In this document: positions 1 to 14,678 of the stretch, piece by piece | Numbering within the stretch: position 1 is the stretch's first letter | Layout of the letters: every line of letters starts with the position of its first letter | Assembly: GCF_040054535.1 (NCBI RefSeq) | Contig: NC_090794.1 | Location: 3,780,501 to 3,844,500 of the forward strand | DNA from: Antennarius striatus | Lineage: Eukaryota; Chordata; Actinopteri; Lophiiformes; Antennariidae | DNA: 64,000 nucleotides | Direction: 5' to 3' | The notes under the pieces: model-generated | What the model was told of the DNA's origin: nothing | The model's input: the letters and a program-made list of their open reading frames with translations, nothing else | The model's database searches: none | Translations under genes and position numbers: made by a program

Positions 1-1647
1 TCAGCGTCAACTGCCAAAGACTCCAAAGTACGTCAGAGTTCCTTTGTTATTGCAGCACCTTGTTGGTATTCAGTTACAGCACGTCTCATGATGAAAGAAC
101 TGTTGATGATGTCGGCGTTCCTTTTCCTGTGTTCAGATCAGTGGCTTCATGCCACGTTTGTTTTCTGGTCTCCCATGAGCCCCTGGGAGTCTCTTTGACA
201 GCAGCATGTGTGACGGACTGATGTGGCCACGCTGAAAATGAACTCCTACAATTAGACATATTATGACTTGGGTCACAATTTACACACTTTATTTTTAAGT
301 TATTATTTATTGATTCAGTATTATATTGCCAGACTACAGGGGGTCCCTCATGAATGATGTTAGAGGTGACGTAGTCTGAAGAGGATTCATGGCCAAAAGG
401 TCAGGAAACAATCCCATAATTCTGACTTCATTCACATTCTGACTTTACTTCTGAATTCCTACAATAAAGTCTAATTTCTTTTAGATAGATATATGTTCTC
501 TTTTAATTTTCCAAGACAAATCCGAAACATTTTTGTCATGTTCTTTTCTGTAGACCAGTTTCCACATTTGATGCATTGTTTATTGCGGGAACTGGATGTT
601 TTACTTGCTAAGACAGAAAGGAGGGCCTTAACACCTCCCAACCATCACACCCATCAAACTCATTTGGAGATGACATAAGTATTCAGAAAGTATTTCTGAT
701 CATGCATCAATATCTCCAATTTAATAAACCAACAGCAAAAGCCTGCGAGAATCACTTCTGACACATTCAATCCAATAAAGTTCAAGAGGTTTCAAGCACC
801 TCAAAAGATCAACAATAAGGAATTCTTAGCTGCTGGAGTTTTTTAGCAGTCTCCATCTTTTACACCCAGCTGGTAGAAATCTCTTAATGCTACACATGAG
901 ACTCGGTTGAAGCCCGTTTGAGGTGCATGATTTTCTTTGCCCACCAGTAAGTCCAGAACTCCTGTTGACATATAACCACCCTTTGTGTGCAGAGATTAAC
1001 AGACTCGCATAAGACAGCATTTTGTTAAATTGAAGGTTATTGTAAGTCAAAAGAAGTGGTTTCTGTTTCATTTCTCTTCAGTATTCAAAGCAGACGCTTC
1101 TGATATTTAAGGAAAACCTCCCACTAACCCCGAAGAAGTCTGGTCCTGTGTGGCATGAGATGTGACATTCAAATCAGCAATGTCTCACCACAAAATTAAC
1201 TTCACCTTGGATTCTAATGCCCTGGCTGAGAGCAATTTGTCCATTTGTTTGATGGTGAAATTTTGCACGGTGCTTATGGGCATTGAACTCTGTTTGGGTT
1301 TTTCACTGAAATAATGAAATCAATAGTTGAAAATGAAAACTAAATCTTTGTGTGTTTGTCTGGTAAAGCTATGCCTAGAAAGTGTGTGTTACAGTCCTGT
1401 CCACATTTTCTCCTCGTTTCTCTTAACAAGCACACTTCATTGTATTCAAACATCATCTGCATACATGTATAAAAGCAAGTTATAGCAGTACGACTGGCTT
1501 CCACTCTGGGTTGATAAGAGATTTTATTTTTAAACATGAAAAAACACTGTTCAACCCAATCCCCACTCAAAGGTGCATATACTTTTATTTTGAAAGGTCA
1601 AAATCAAGTTTGTACATTCCAAACTGAGTTCAGAAATCCATATTTTT

Positions 1648-1713
1648 TGCAAAGCTACGCCCCTGGTGTAGCTTTGCAGGTGGAGCTGCTTGCTTTGCAG
1701 TGTCAAAGCAAGC
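1648..1713. repeat. two adjacent perfect hairpins
   Basis: The first hairpin has an 11-bp perfect stem (1648-1658 with 1668-1678, TGCAAAGCTAC and its complement) around a 9-nt loop. Ten bases later a second has a 10-bp perfect stem (1688-1697 with 1704-1713, GCTTGCTTTG and its complement) around a 6-nt loop. Both stems carry a CTTTG/CAAAG core. No gene is nearby. They may be remnants of a mobile element terminus or chance cruciform-forming DNA. Confidence 0.7.
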
Positions 1714-3806
1714 AAAAAGCAATCTGTTATGTAAGAAATGAACATCCCAGCGAAATGAACAGCGTCGTCTCAGGTGTCTCATCTTGAGAGGCGAATGTTT
1801 CTGGTCGTTTTCACTGCATTTGAAATCTGTGACATTTTAGTCAATAAAATAGGACGGAGGACGGAGGGAGGATGATCTACCGTCTGCAAATCTGAAGAGA
1901 GACAAAAGTGCCAAAAACATAGAAGTTGCCAAAGCGCTCGCTAGAAATCATCAATCAACATCCTCCACGTGTTGAACGGTAGGACGTTACTTTTAACAGA
2001 TGCTGATATAATTTAATAGGGAGTTCTCAGAATCCGACAGGAGAACGAGGGACTTGTCACGCATTTCTAGCAATTATTTTGATGGAAGATTTTCCACATT
2101 AATTCAAATGATGCAGAATAGGACTGGAAAGTGTAATTTGAACACAGGGACCTTTATTTAAAAAAAAGGCAGGACGCATTTGTGGATGGCTGCAAAAGGA
2201 GAATAACTTTTTTTTTTTTCTCTATAGCTGCAGGAATCTCTACAGTTAAAATTGAATCCTGAAATCAAACGGCGTGTAAGAGAAGACAGAGCTCGCCGTT
2301 CTCCTCCAGCCAAACATCCGTCTTTGCCAGTGTGGTCTGGCCCTCTCGCGCATCAACAGCAGCTTTGTGCAGCTTTGTGCGTTGCGTGAAGGTGTTCCAG
2401 GACGGCCCGTGTGGCACCGTGAGACCTCCTGAGCTGTCTGTGAAAACAAGATGAGGGATTGTCGGTGCTGGAAATCAGCATCGGCTCGGGCCAAGTCTCA
2501 GTGGGGGTCCGATATTGTAACGACATAGAGGAGGGGAGATGGGGGCGGAAGGTTTTCCGTTAGATGTGTGTAGAATCTGAGGTAGCCTTGCCTTTACTGT
2601 CACGTTTGACACGCCGCAGGCCCGAATCCTGGCTGTCGCTAAACTCACATTGGATGTTATTTAAAGCGTCTTTTCCCTATGAAATCATCGGTTAAATGCT
2701 ACCACATGTGTTGGAGTGTTAACTAACACAAGTTATGAATATTAACCAATTAACACAGCTGATTGCTGAGTGCAGAAGGCAATATTTATCATTTTAATTG
2801 CTTTTAAAAGGATCCATCTACAACAGTTTACAACACATGGAAGTCAAATTTGCTAATGGAATGATTATGTGCTCCTGCTTGTGTACATTACCAAATTTTA
2901 TAAGTGTTCTTTTAAAATTGTGTTGATGTAAAAATTGTTCCACATCCGCAAAACTCAGGTATAATAGCGGTAATTGTGTCGTACAAAGTGATGAAGAGCT
3001 TTTTGCAGTAGAAGAGTGAGAATGGAGGAGTAATAACGACAGTTTGTCCTTGTTGGTCCAGCAGTACCAGGTCTCTTCTTGCGGGTCAAGGTGTTTATGG
3101 GCTGGTGACCAGTGACGGCTGATGACCTTCATGCCCACGGTCAGCTGCTGACATTTTTATATTTCAACCAGGAGTTAACCCAGACGCACACAATCAAACC
3201 CCTGTTTGGACGAGACTGGAGAAGTTATCACGACTTGGCAGAAATGTCTGTTTTCTTCGGCGGCTCCTTATCAGACGACTGGATTGCCTCACCGATGAAA
3301 AAAAGGTTCTTAACCCAGATTCACGTGTCATAAAAGTAATGGTAGTGGGGATATTAAGCTTGTGAAGCAGCCAATCAGAGAGGATGATTATTTAAATAAA
3401 ATATTCCATCCAGCTTTAATGAAGAAATCGATTTTTAACCTGAGTTATAAAGCTGAATTATTCTCACCATGGCTTCAGGAGCCAGTGAGGCATTTATTGT
3501 TCTAAGTGCAACCAGGGAGTGATGAGTTACTTTAATATTATTGTTTGCTGTAATAATTACTGAATCTACTCATCTATAATCTTACAAAATGTATTATTGT
3601 ACATCTATTATGTGATTATATGATGAATCATTATCTTTATACCTCCTTCAATGGAAGCATTTTAGCTATAGCACAGATTTTACCCCATTAAAGCAAATAA
3701 AACTCACTGAAACCACCTTGGTTAGTCTTTCCACCTGGGTTTAGTCTAAATATACCCAGAAGTCATTAAATCAGGTGTTAAGATATTCTAGCTTTGTAAG
3801 AGGGCC

Positions 3807-3810
<4 letters not shown>

Positions 3811-3861
<51 letters not shown>
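3811..3861. repeat. (GT)n microsatellite
   Basis: An uninterrupted GT dinucleotide tract of about 25 copies in intergenic DNA. Such tracts are usually length-polymorphic in fish. Confidence 0.97.
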
Positions 3862-3862
<1 letters not shown>

Positions 3863-6800
3863 CCCTGCGAGTTAATGTGTTTTCATCTTTGTCAGCAGCA
3901 TCATGTCATGTTTATTCACTGATGCTGACACATGCACTCTGAAGCCTTAAAACCTACCCAGAATGCTCTTCTCCGTGTCTACCTAGAACCCAGGAGTCCT
4001 AATGCTTTCACTTCACCGTACCCATCTGTGTTGTGGACTTTTGTGTTGGGTGATGTGTTGTTTCCTTCGGGGATGGAGGGGTCAGGAGTGTTTTCAGATG
4101 CAGATACAAAACAGAAGAGTAGAAGATAGTGGTAGAAAATCTTTGCATAAAATGTGCAATAATTTGTACTTGTTCTTTTATTCCTACAAATTTGGTCATC
4201 TTCACCGTTGGTTATCACCAGGCCTCTCATTCCATTTACAGCAGAATAAGAAATCTGGTGCAAAACTGCTGTGACATTGAAGTCTGTCTCACAGGGTCTT
4301 CCTGCTGCCGTCCCCTTCTCTGTTGGCTTTAACTACTTCGTGTGGGAAGACGTAAAGGAAAGCAGCGGCCCAGGAGGACTCCGTAGAGTCCGGACCCAGC
4401 CAGAGGCCTGACCTGCAGTGACTGAGTTCACGCGTGACACACAAACACCAACACACAGAAAGGGGTCTGTTTCTTGGAGGTGTAAATTAGAAATGTAGAC
4501 TGCAAGATGCGTGAAGACCTTTGGTGTGTCTGATGTTGGCCGGCGGCAGGATTTTCCTTTAATTTTCAACATTACTCAGCAGCTTATTGCACCGAGGCGT
4601 GAAGTTAGTCCTGTTTGTCTTCTGTGATGAACCTAAACACTCATGTGTGCATGAATGCACTGCAAAGGCACGTCGCACAGACATCACAGCTCTACGATGG
4701 AAATCTATCCCAAGCTGCTCACAACCAAAAAGTTGTTGAAATAATGCTGCTTCATATTCATTCAAGGTTTTATGCATCAGTGAAAGGTAAAAAGTTGCTT
4801 CTAAATCAGACAGAATATTTTATTGGTACGCCACAGTTCTACTCTGTCAATCCTTAAGACTGTAGCCTCATTAAAAGTTACCCAACATCTCAAGGCACGA
4901 CACTTCTTCACCAACATGCTTTTCTAATAGACTTTCATGGACATCCCTGGACCATGATCCTGTCAAGGTAGAGCACATATCAGGAATTTACCTAAAACCA
5001 CCCTGAAATACCATAGGGATTACTATTTCTGCAGCATATAGCCAAACTAATTATCAGACTGCATGCAAGCGATACCTGATACTGAGCAGCTGAGGTGTCC
5101 AGGCCTGTCCGACACTTTGAGGGAAATATCCATCTTAATAATTGAGCAGTAACCATGGAAACCTTCCCAGTTAGCGTCTTATTTGATGGAGCCGACACTC
5201 CTGTTTAAATCCTGTGTAAATATTAAGTCAGAATAAAGCTGAGGGTTGTTTGATATTCAAAGACCCAGCCACTATAGTTTATTTAAATAGCAAATTATAA
5301 CCGCAGTTTGTGATTTGTCGATTCAAATGTGACAGCACTACATACAGTGGATACCTTGCCTCTTAAGGGCCCTAAGTTGGGTGTAGCTGGGGTGCCTTCA
5401 GATTGATTGGGAACCCTCCACCGTGCCCTCCATGCCCTATTTCTTTTGCTGGTGTTCTTGCACCAACAAGATCACTGCATTTAAATATTGGCCAAACTTA
5501 GGGTGCATCTCGCTTCTTCATTGAGGCCCACACCTTGATTATCAAGCCACAAGAGGATGCACGCCTTGATATGATTCTCTGCACCAACCACAGGTGGACC
5601 CTGTGGAATCTTGGAAGAACGTGATCACGTTGGCCAAAGCAAGAAAGCTTAGATTTGATCACAAGGTCACCAGACAGGCCTTTTTCTCTGAAGGAGACCA
5701 AGTATGAGAAAAAGAAATATGCAGAGGCCCCCGTTCCTGCAGCCCTGGAGCATATCTGGTGGTAAAGGGGGTGGTGACAGGGAATGTGAGGGAGTTTCGG
5801 CCCATAGCTGGCTGAGCGGTCCAGACAGAGAGGGCCATTGTATGAGTGGACTCGCACAAATCTACACCACCCGACACCCTCCCGATCCCCCCCTTTACTG
5901 TACCTCAATGTCTGGCTTCTCTTGATTACCCAAGATAACATTAATTCAACATTAAACAAACTGGGAAATGAGGCATCATTGAGGAATTTTGCCGTCTTCC
6001 CTCTGTGTTCCTTCATATTCAGCCTCGCTTTTCAGCGAGTCTCCCTGCATCTCGCTTTTCATTCGACTCTTCGCGTTCCCCTTGGATCCAGCTCAGTGTG
6101 AGTCCATCTGTGTTTCCTAAATCAACCTTCTCCATTTAAATAAACAGTTGCTTCCCCAAACCACTGATCTGACTGACTTACAGTATAGTCTGACTGTAAT
6201 TGATCACTTTAACTGGTTTTTGGAAAGATTTCCCTTCCTGTTTTGGAACACCTGGGTGGTGAGTGATCTTCAGTTCTCTTCAGCAAGTGTAAGAAAACTG
6301 AAGACTTTAACCATTCGTTTATTTCCACCAGGGAGCCATCAATGAATTTTGGACAGTTGAACTTTGATCCTTGGAAATTCAAGATTTTGGATTTATAGAG
6401 CACTTAGAAACACTTGGGAGCTCAACACAGAGTCTTGCCAGTAGATTTTATAAACAGAATCAGGTGATGAAGATCATCTGGCCGATCCTGACAGGGTTAC
6501 ATCAACTCGCCTGGCAACCTGTGGACCAACTTGTGATGTATAGACGATTCAAATAACTTACAAAGCCTCTTAATTTACCTTTGGGGATTACTAAAATATA
6601 TAAATTAAAATTCAACCTGAAATGGGATTTCTTGATTTTCATAATTCAACTAATATATTGGAATTAGCACTTTTTCTTTCTCAGCAGCTGTTTGTTGAAA
6701 CCCACCGTCACTCATGAATGGAAATGCTAGACCTTTTTTCATCAGGAATGAGGCCTGTGTGCAGTTTTACAGGATTATACCAGACATCAGAAATCACTCT

Positions 6801-9800
6801 GCAAATATTACATTTTTTTGAATCTGATAGTTCTGTAAATAAAGAAGACACAACTGAAATACAATAAATAACTGAATCTGAGGATAAAATGACCTCATGT
6901 TGGTGAATAATGAGTCCATGGAGCAAGAAATCTATAGTTAGTTATTCTAGTCTATAAATAGATGGACTAAAATAAAAAAGAAAGTAGTAAATAATTTTTA
7001 AACAAGACATTTCTAGGTGTAACTTTTTACATCTTGACTTCTAACACGTCACAGAGTCCATGTAAGAACTATGAATATTCTGTACGTACATCTGATGATC
7101 CACTTTCTTCCTTTTTGGGTGTTTTTGTCAACTGCAAACATTGTGGCCTGACCGCTGTGACTCAGCTCGGACAGACACCGCTCACATTTCCTTGTGTCAA
7201 ACCATCATCTGTAAACTATCGGGTCGATGGGGTGAAAAACACGTCGGATGAATGACAATATTTTCTCTCATTTTTCTCTGGGTGACTGCTGGGTTGAAAC
7301 AAGCTGTTGGATTCAATGTGGAGGTATGATTGCCCCTCCCTGGCGGTTTCTCTGATGACTTTCCATTTGCATAAAACAATATTTGAATTATAAAAATTAA
7401 AATGATTCATATAAATGATGCATGCTTCAGAATAAATGGCCTCCGTTTTAGGATTAATTTAGAACCGAAGATGACATAAGAAGTCGCTTTGATTATTTCT
7501 GTTTAATGGAAGCCTCGCGTAATGGGGAGTCACCAGAGGTGGTGAGGAAATGCTAAATTAAACCTCTGTAAAGCACTATGAACATGATCTGAAAGTTGTT
7601 TCAAGAGTGGGATGCAATAAGCTAATGGAACAAATACATTTTCTGTTAAAAATAAAGAACAAATAATATTTTGGACTCATGGGTTACATCACAGAGGATG
7701 AACTCTAATTATTTATTTGTTTACGTCTTATTACAACAGTCTTCACCACCTTCATCTCATTTGTAACATCAAGAACATCCAATAAAAAAAGGGCTGACAA
7801 GTAGACGACATCTGGCTTGTGTAGTCATTCATTTTTGTTTCTTTGCTTATTTCTAAATCTAATACAGTCATCAACAGCAAAATAACTTAGTTACACATAT
7901 TTTTCAGCTTCATGAATGGACGCAGTCACTCTTGAATCGTGCAAACCACCAAACTAGATTGTTTATGCAGGCAAAACCCCTTTAAAACCCATCATGTCTG
8001 ATCATCCTGGAGTTTTAAACGACTCTTTGATGAGACTGTTGTGCCGAAGCAGGTTGAATCTCTGTTGGAAGGTAAACAGTGAAAGCTGGCAAATAAGTCG
8101 AAGCTTTGAGTTGATTCGAGCGCAGACAGAGAAGATTAGACCTGCAGACAGAAACAGATGAGGAGAGATGTCCTCTCAAAAGACCTCTTCAGTGGAACAG
8201 CGGCTCCTTCATGTGCTCCATACGAGGATTAGCCCATGTTTGGCCGAGAGGGTAACGTGCCACTTTTAAACCAAGTGAGCCAAAAGTTGATTCGGCAAAT
8301 TCTAATGCAGAATGCGATCGTGTGCAAAGAGGAACCAAAAACTCAACCTTTACATATTTGTAAAAATGAATCAATAGATTTGATTAGTGCTACTGTACTT
8401 TTAAATTACAGCATAATTATAGTTTCCAGTGAACCTTATCTAATAGAAAAAAAAGGTTTTTTTGCTACACCTTGTCAATTGAATTTGTTCATATCGATCA
8501 AAACAGATGAAATCAAGTAACCGTCCCGTTGATTTCAGCCTAGATCTAATCTGTAGCAGCAGCTGTTACTAATACACTTTAGAATACTGGATCCTAGGTA
8601 AGAAAGCACTGTGATTCTTAACTGTTTAAAATAATACAGATGTGCGTGATGATTCAAAGATCTAGAACCAGGATAGTTTCTAGTTTGGGTGGAGAGCAAA
8701 CTGCCAGGTGGCCCTTTGCAACCACATCACATCCCCAGTGTCACAAGCTCTCTGGACCTTCCTAGTCAACACTTACATCATGTTTAATCACCCAAAAGGT
8801 CTACCTTTCATCGGCTTCTGGTCAGGAGTCGATAGCACCTACAGTATACGCCACATTCCTTGGGGTCTTACCTGGGTAATGTGATCCGGATTCCAAAGAT
8901 CTCCATGAATGTCACTGATTAAGTTATGTGTGCTTTCAAGCAAAAGAACCTAAGGGGCAAAAGTAACATGAGATCTGCCTCGCTGATTAGAACCGCAGTA
9001 ACCCCACAGGAGCTTGTTCCCCGTTATTTTAAGAGCTTATCAGCAGAAGTCTCTCGTCTCCAGGAGCCTCGATAGTAATTGTTGGGTTGTCGAGTTATTA
9101 GTGGGTAGTTTACCTGATTTAGCATCAGTGAGTGACAATTTCGCTCTTCATTGCATCCACTTGTGTTTCTTTGTGCACAGGTATAAGGCAACAAAGGATT
9201 GTCAACGGGTGCAATCAATGTCAGTCAATCTAAGGCAAGTTAAGGAGAAATGATAGTTACTGTAATGACGAGATGGAGTTAATTGGACTGTGAAACAAGA
9301 CATTGAACATATGTGGCGGATTACGAGAGCAGAATGTCAATACAGTCTATCAAACAAGAACTTCAGCGATCAGGTGAATCTGGACCCTAGAAAAATTAAT
9401 TCACAAGTTGTGAAGCTCCAGGCTACGAAGTGTTGTTCATGATATTTAACAAGTGGCAACCCTTAAACCACAGAGCAGGAACAGTAGCCCTTCAACAAGC
9501 CCACGTCTGGGCATTCATTCCTCTCATGCTTGGGATAACTCGGTAACTCTCTGTATCAATAGACAGAATCAAACAGGGGGGTCCGGAGGGCAGGAATTTG
9601 CTGGTGTTTAAGTCTCATGACCTGAGATACTCTTGCAATAATAACAGAGTAAAAAAGACTTAGTGACTAATCAGAACCAGCAGAACTGTAGAACGACTGA
9701 AGCGTGAGGAGACGGGGAAGAGAAGGCGCCAGTCGATTCCAGTGTGAACGCACTTCAAGACGGAGGCAGCGTTTAAAGTAAAGGATGGCAGGAGAAGTTT

Positions 9801-12800
9801 ATGTGTAAGACTCCACTCTATAAACCAAATGGTTGCTTCAGAACAGCTTCCTGCTTCTTGTGAAACATCTCCGATGAGGGCTGCCCTTCAGACCAAAACA
9901 AGCTGAAAGACGCTTCATCGCCTCGTATGGCTGAGGGAAACTGATGACGGTTATGTGGTTGGATACAGGATGTAGGTACATCTGAATAGGGGCTGGTTAC
10001 GTATTCGCTAACCAGTAATGACATTACTCACACTGACAACATCACACACAGGTGTATTGCTGACCCCCACGGGTTTCTGGTGTTAAGACAAGAACTTATG
10101 TGACCGTCCAAAGTCCGATTTGGAATTAATAGAATATGTTTGTCAAGTTGTCATTATACAGAGACATATTCCAGGGCTGAAACTTCTAAGTGTGTCCATA
10201 TATGAATGTGTTCACATTACATAAAACCACTAACCATAGTTTCTACTTAAACATTATGGGGCCTGTTATCACTCAGCATAGTTTATGTGAATAGTTCCAA
10301 ATTTTGCTTTCTGGCACATTATGTAAGGCAGACTGGCTCAAAGGCACTTTTTCCACTATTATTTGGGAAAAAAGCTGCTGTTGAAGCTAGGAGAAGTCAA
10401 TCCAAAGACAAAATGTAACGGGAAACCAAAAAGAAGGCACAGATTGCAATGCGAACACCTTTGGTGTCTGTAAATAGCAAGTGTAAATCTTTATATGTGT
10501 CTGTTCTGGTCTGTAAAAGTTTCTAGTGAATCTGATCCATTCATGCGGTCAGCGTTGGGAAAACCTTTAAAAACTAGCAAGAATCATATTTTACAATCCC
10601 ATTCATGCGTTTCAGAGTCAACAAGAATAGATTGCTCAGAAACAAATCGAGGAAGGACTTCAGAACTCCTGGTCCACACGCCAAAGTATGCAAAAGCTCA
10701 AAGAGGCATTTGTGACCAATGATTAACTCCCATGTAGAATGCTTTGGATCATGTGACCAGTGGAAGAATCCAGCTGAAACTTGAAGGTTTAAAGGTTTAA
10801 AAGGAGAGAAAAGTTTCTTTGGGGTGACCTTTAAACTCTGTGGGGCAGGAGCTTTGCATGTGGCAGAAAACCTGAAAACGTGACCAGGAAGTGTCCCCCC
10901 CTCCCCCTCCTCTCTTCTTCACGTGATCATGTTTTGATGAGCAGAGTGTTATTCCACCAGGAGGGTTTCTCACATCTTGGCGTGCCACTGTGTCCACATC
11001 TACCAGGAGGCTGAGCTGACCAGTAGCGGGTGTTGACAGTACAAAGAGGAGAAGCAGCATAAAGCTCTAGCGATCTGGTTAACTGAGGAGGACGTGTCCT
11101 CTGCCCACACATGGTCAAATGCTCCCCCATTCCTCATCAACACTCAGCGCTCCTCGACACGCCAACCAGCAGGAGTGAAGCTAGATTCTGTTCCTGATAT
11201 TTTTTGAGTGGCTCATTGACAGAGATGTTTAGTTTAGCATGGGAAGTTGCAGCAGCTCAGATAGTTGTATTCCCTCAGCCGTTTATGTCCTCTGCCATGA
11301 ACGACGTGAGGCCGTGGGGGTGTAGGAATGTGTTCCATCCATCATGTGTTGGTTTCCAGAATGTAACCCAAAAACAGTTTGATACACTTTCTAGACAAAA
11401 CCACCAAAAATGACTCTTGTTGAGAGACTTATCATGTGTGTGTTTTTCATTTCCAACAACTCAAAACTGCACTATCAAAACCCATTGATACAATATCTCT
11501 GGAATTCCATTTTTTCACTGTAAAGCTAATTCTTTACTCAAATATGTACTGAAATAACATCTGTCTTCAGTGTAATTTGCTCGTGATGGTTTGTTCTTCA
11601 TCATTGTATCGTCGCTATATAAAAGAGAAAAACATACCGGAAGAGATGGGATTGAAAAGAGCAGGGGAAAGTTTTCAGGATACAAAACTAAAAGAACCTA
11701 AAACAGACTGGTTTTCCATCGGGTTGAAGAGCCAATAAACTGATTGACCTCTCTTGGCTTCGCTTTGTACCGTGTCGCTTTAAAAGCTCCTGCATTTCAG
11801 TCTGAACTCAGCCAAAGAAATTAACACCTAGAGATGGGAGCTCCCCCCATCGACCCGGTCCAGCTGTCAGGTGAGGCACGCACCACTATGTGGAGGGCGT
11901 CCATGAAGTAGACAAGTGGGAACATTTTCTCACCTGCTTGCGATGCATTAAGTGGGAAACACACACATAGAGACACTTAGACCACATGGGGAGGGGTGTA
12001 GTCTTTCATGGAGGTGAGACCTGGAATGGTTGCAGGTTCTGCTTCAAATGTATTCGACCATTCAAACATGAATCTTCTTTACTGCCTTCACAAACCCTCC
12101 ATCGTGTAATCCGGCTGCACGTGACCATATGCATACAGTCGTGTGTAATCCTATAGGGATGCAACAACAAACTTAGAAACAGGCAATTATTAACATGCAG
12201 CATCATTGGGATTCTTTGCAAATAGTCAGGAACCTAAAACTGCACCCTTCTCCTGCAGTCAGGATCTACTTGATATTGTTTAAATCTGATTTGTGCAAAC
12301 CCGATAGTAAATGTAAATCAATCCCATGCTTTCCTGCACCGTCTGCATACATATTTGTTGTATAGATTGTTGCATGAGCAGAAAGGTCACCTATAAAGAA
12401 GAAAATCCTGACTGGCAAAGCAACAGCCATCATTAATGTGGCTCCGTTCAACACCTTCTCCCTGCCCTAGTTTTAGAATTAAAGACTCTTTAATGTAGTC
12501 ATTGGTGCGAATCGCTCTTTCAGGGGATGTTTGTGTAATGTTTATTCATTTGCACATGTAGTCAACTTTATATAGCCGCAGAATATTGACTTAATTTGTG
12601 GGTGCTGGGAATGGGACAACCAGCCTCCTGTATGGGGCCATGCTTGGATGTCAGGTCTTAGGCCTGCAGGTAGGGAAGGTGTTGGGATCCTGGGGTTACC
12701 AAAACAAGGAGCTGACAGGAGCCACAAGGGACCGGGTTGAGATGGAAATTGCTCCACTCGTGTAAAGGAAGCAGGTTCTTCCCTGTTGAAAACAGGTTAC

Positions 12801-14663
12801 TTGTGCAACTCACACTTTTTGTGTGAGTAGAGGTGGATTATAAGAAAACATTAAGGAATTGTGACCCATTAAAAAAGGATGCCATCGTAGATACCAAGTT
12901 GTTTGTAGCTCAGGTCCTTTAAAAATGTGCTGAGGTTAGTATTCCTAGCAAAATAAATAAAGATTAGGTATTTCAAACAGCTTTCATCTTAACCAAAAAA
13001 CAACAAAAAACCCCAAATGTTCTTCTTCTTCTTCAAATTTAAAACAGAAATTAAAATTATCTTAAAATTAAACACACAGATGGGGATGGACGTCTACAAC
13101 CAATCACTGGGTAATAATTTTACTTATATTGCTTCATTTTACATTATAACTGAAATCAAAGTTGACAAAAATGACTCAGTGAATGCAGAGTTATTGGAAC
13201 TACTAGAACCACAGATGACTGTTACAGAAATAAAGTTGTGATGATTTGATGATTTATTTATACAAAATGTAAAGTCACTCCAAAAATCCGTGACACGCTT
13301 CCAAACAAGAGTCCGAGCCGGAGGGTCAGCCTGCATTACAAACAGACCTATTGGTCCAGAAAAGTGTGCCTAGATACAGATACTTCCTGTTTCATACTAG
13401 TATTTCATGCTATGTGTTACGAACGACCGAAGCACGGAACATTTACTAAGACTCCGGGAAAAGAAACATATTCAACGAATTCAGTCTGTAAATCTCTGTC
13501 TGGAAAATTAGAAATATAAGGAGATTCTCAGTGCAGGCACATGTTCTATACATGCTCAGAGACGTGGTTCATGGCTTCCAGCGTGAGGGCATTTAATCAT
13601 CATTTGGTCTGCACACATGCTGCAAAGTTACACAAGTGTATTTTTACTGGCCAGGCCTGAGTTACACATCCTGAATTCAGTTGGTAATTGAGACTAATGT
13701 AGGAATTCGATAATATTGCACACCCTGACAGGACACAGGCAGGAGCTCAAAATGAGATGTATTATTATGGAATAATAAGCAGACACGGTGAAGTATATGG
13801 AGGGGGAGCTCTTATAAATATGGAAACTGTGGACGTTAAACAGCCCAGGGTCAGGGATCAATCGAGGAGGAAGCAGCTGAGGTTTGGGGTTGATACATGA
13901 GAGTCGGCGATGGCCTGACGGAGGTGACGCTCTGAGTTATCGCTTGTCAGACCCGACTGCTGCGTCTCTGATGGGATTTTGATTGTTAGTGGTGTAACTG
14001 AATTATTGAAACCACTGCCCTTTGCTCTGGTTGTAAATGATCGTGGAAGACAGCCGCATCCCGCAGCACATTTCATGCATTCCGAATTAACGGCGTCCAC
14101 CTTCCAAATTTCGAGAAGTAAACTTGGCCATGGGTAGAATCCCAGCATTCTGTGATTGGTGATCTACTGCCATGCCCTCAAGAAAGAAACATTCAAAATG
14201 AAGATTTTTGATTATAAGCGACGCTACTTTCAAATAGTGTTTCAAATTGTGCATACGCCCTGAAACCCTGGATTTTCTCAATGTCAAAGTGTTTGCAAAC
14301 TCTACCTCGCTCATAGGGTTGGGTTGGGCTCAGAAAGAAACTGAGGTGGCTTCCGTCCTTTGTCATATTAAGTCTAGAAAGCATTTGGCACTCAGGCTCT
14401 TTGAAGGAGATCATGATTGATGAGCATCCGCCCTTAGCTGAATCTAAATAAAGTAAATCCCCGACAGTCTTTACCTTGTCTGACCATCTGAGTTTTTTTC
14501 TCCTAAGCTTTGTGGCTTCTTGAGGATTGTCAGACATCGGCCCCGCGACCGGGCGAAACCCTGTGAGACCATTCAAGGTGGACTAAACAGCTGGATTCCA
14601 CAGCCGCTGGCAACAAACTCCATCTAGACGCCAGGCAAGATGTCCAAAAAGGTACAGACACAT

Positions 14664-14678
14664 GCTGCCATCTAGTGT
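14664..14678 (-). promoter_or_regulatory. candidate CTCF-type motif
   Basis: Read on the minus strand the site is ACACTAGATGGCAGC. From its first base it fits 13 of 14 positions of the vertebrate CTCF core consensus CCASYAGRKGGCRS, including the whole AGRKGGCRS half. It lies far from any recognised gene. This is a motif match only; occupancy is unknown. Confidence 0.35.

Noticed and set aside
5498-6016. 172-codon minus-strand ORF
   Set aside because: The longest frame in the left region, but it has no recognisable domain, an odd composition and no neighbouring exon signals. Chance length is plausible in a window of this size.
12808-12828. Stem-loop with T-run (ACTCACAC, five T, GTGTGAGT)
   Set aside because: It resembles a bacterial intrinsic terminator, but the window is eukaryotic and no gene ends here.
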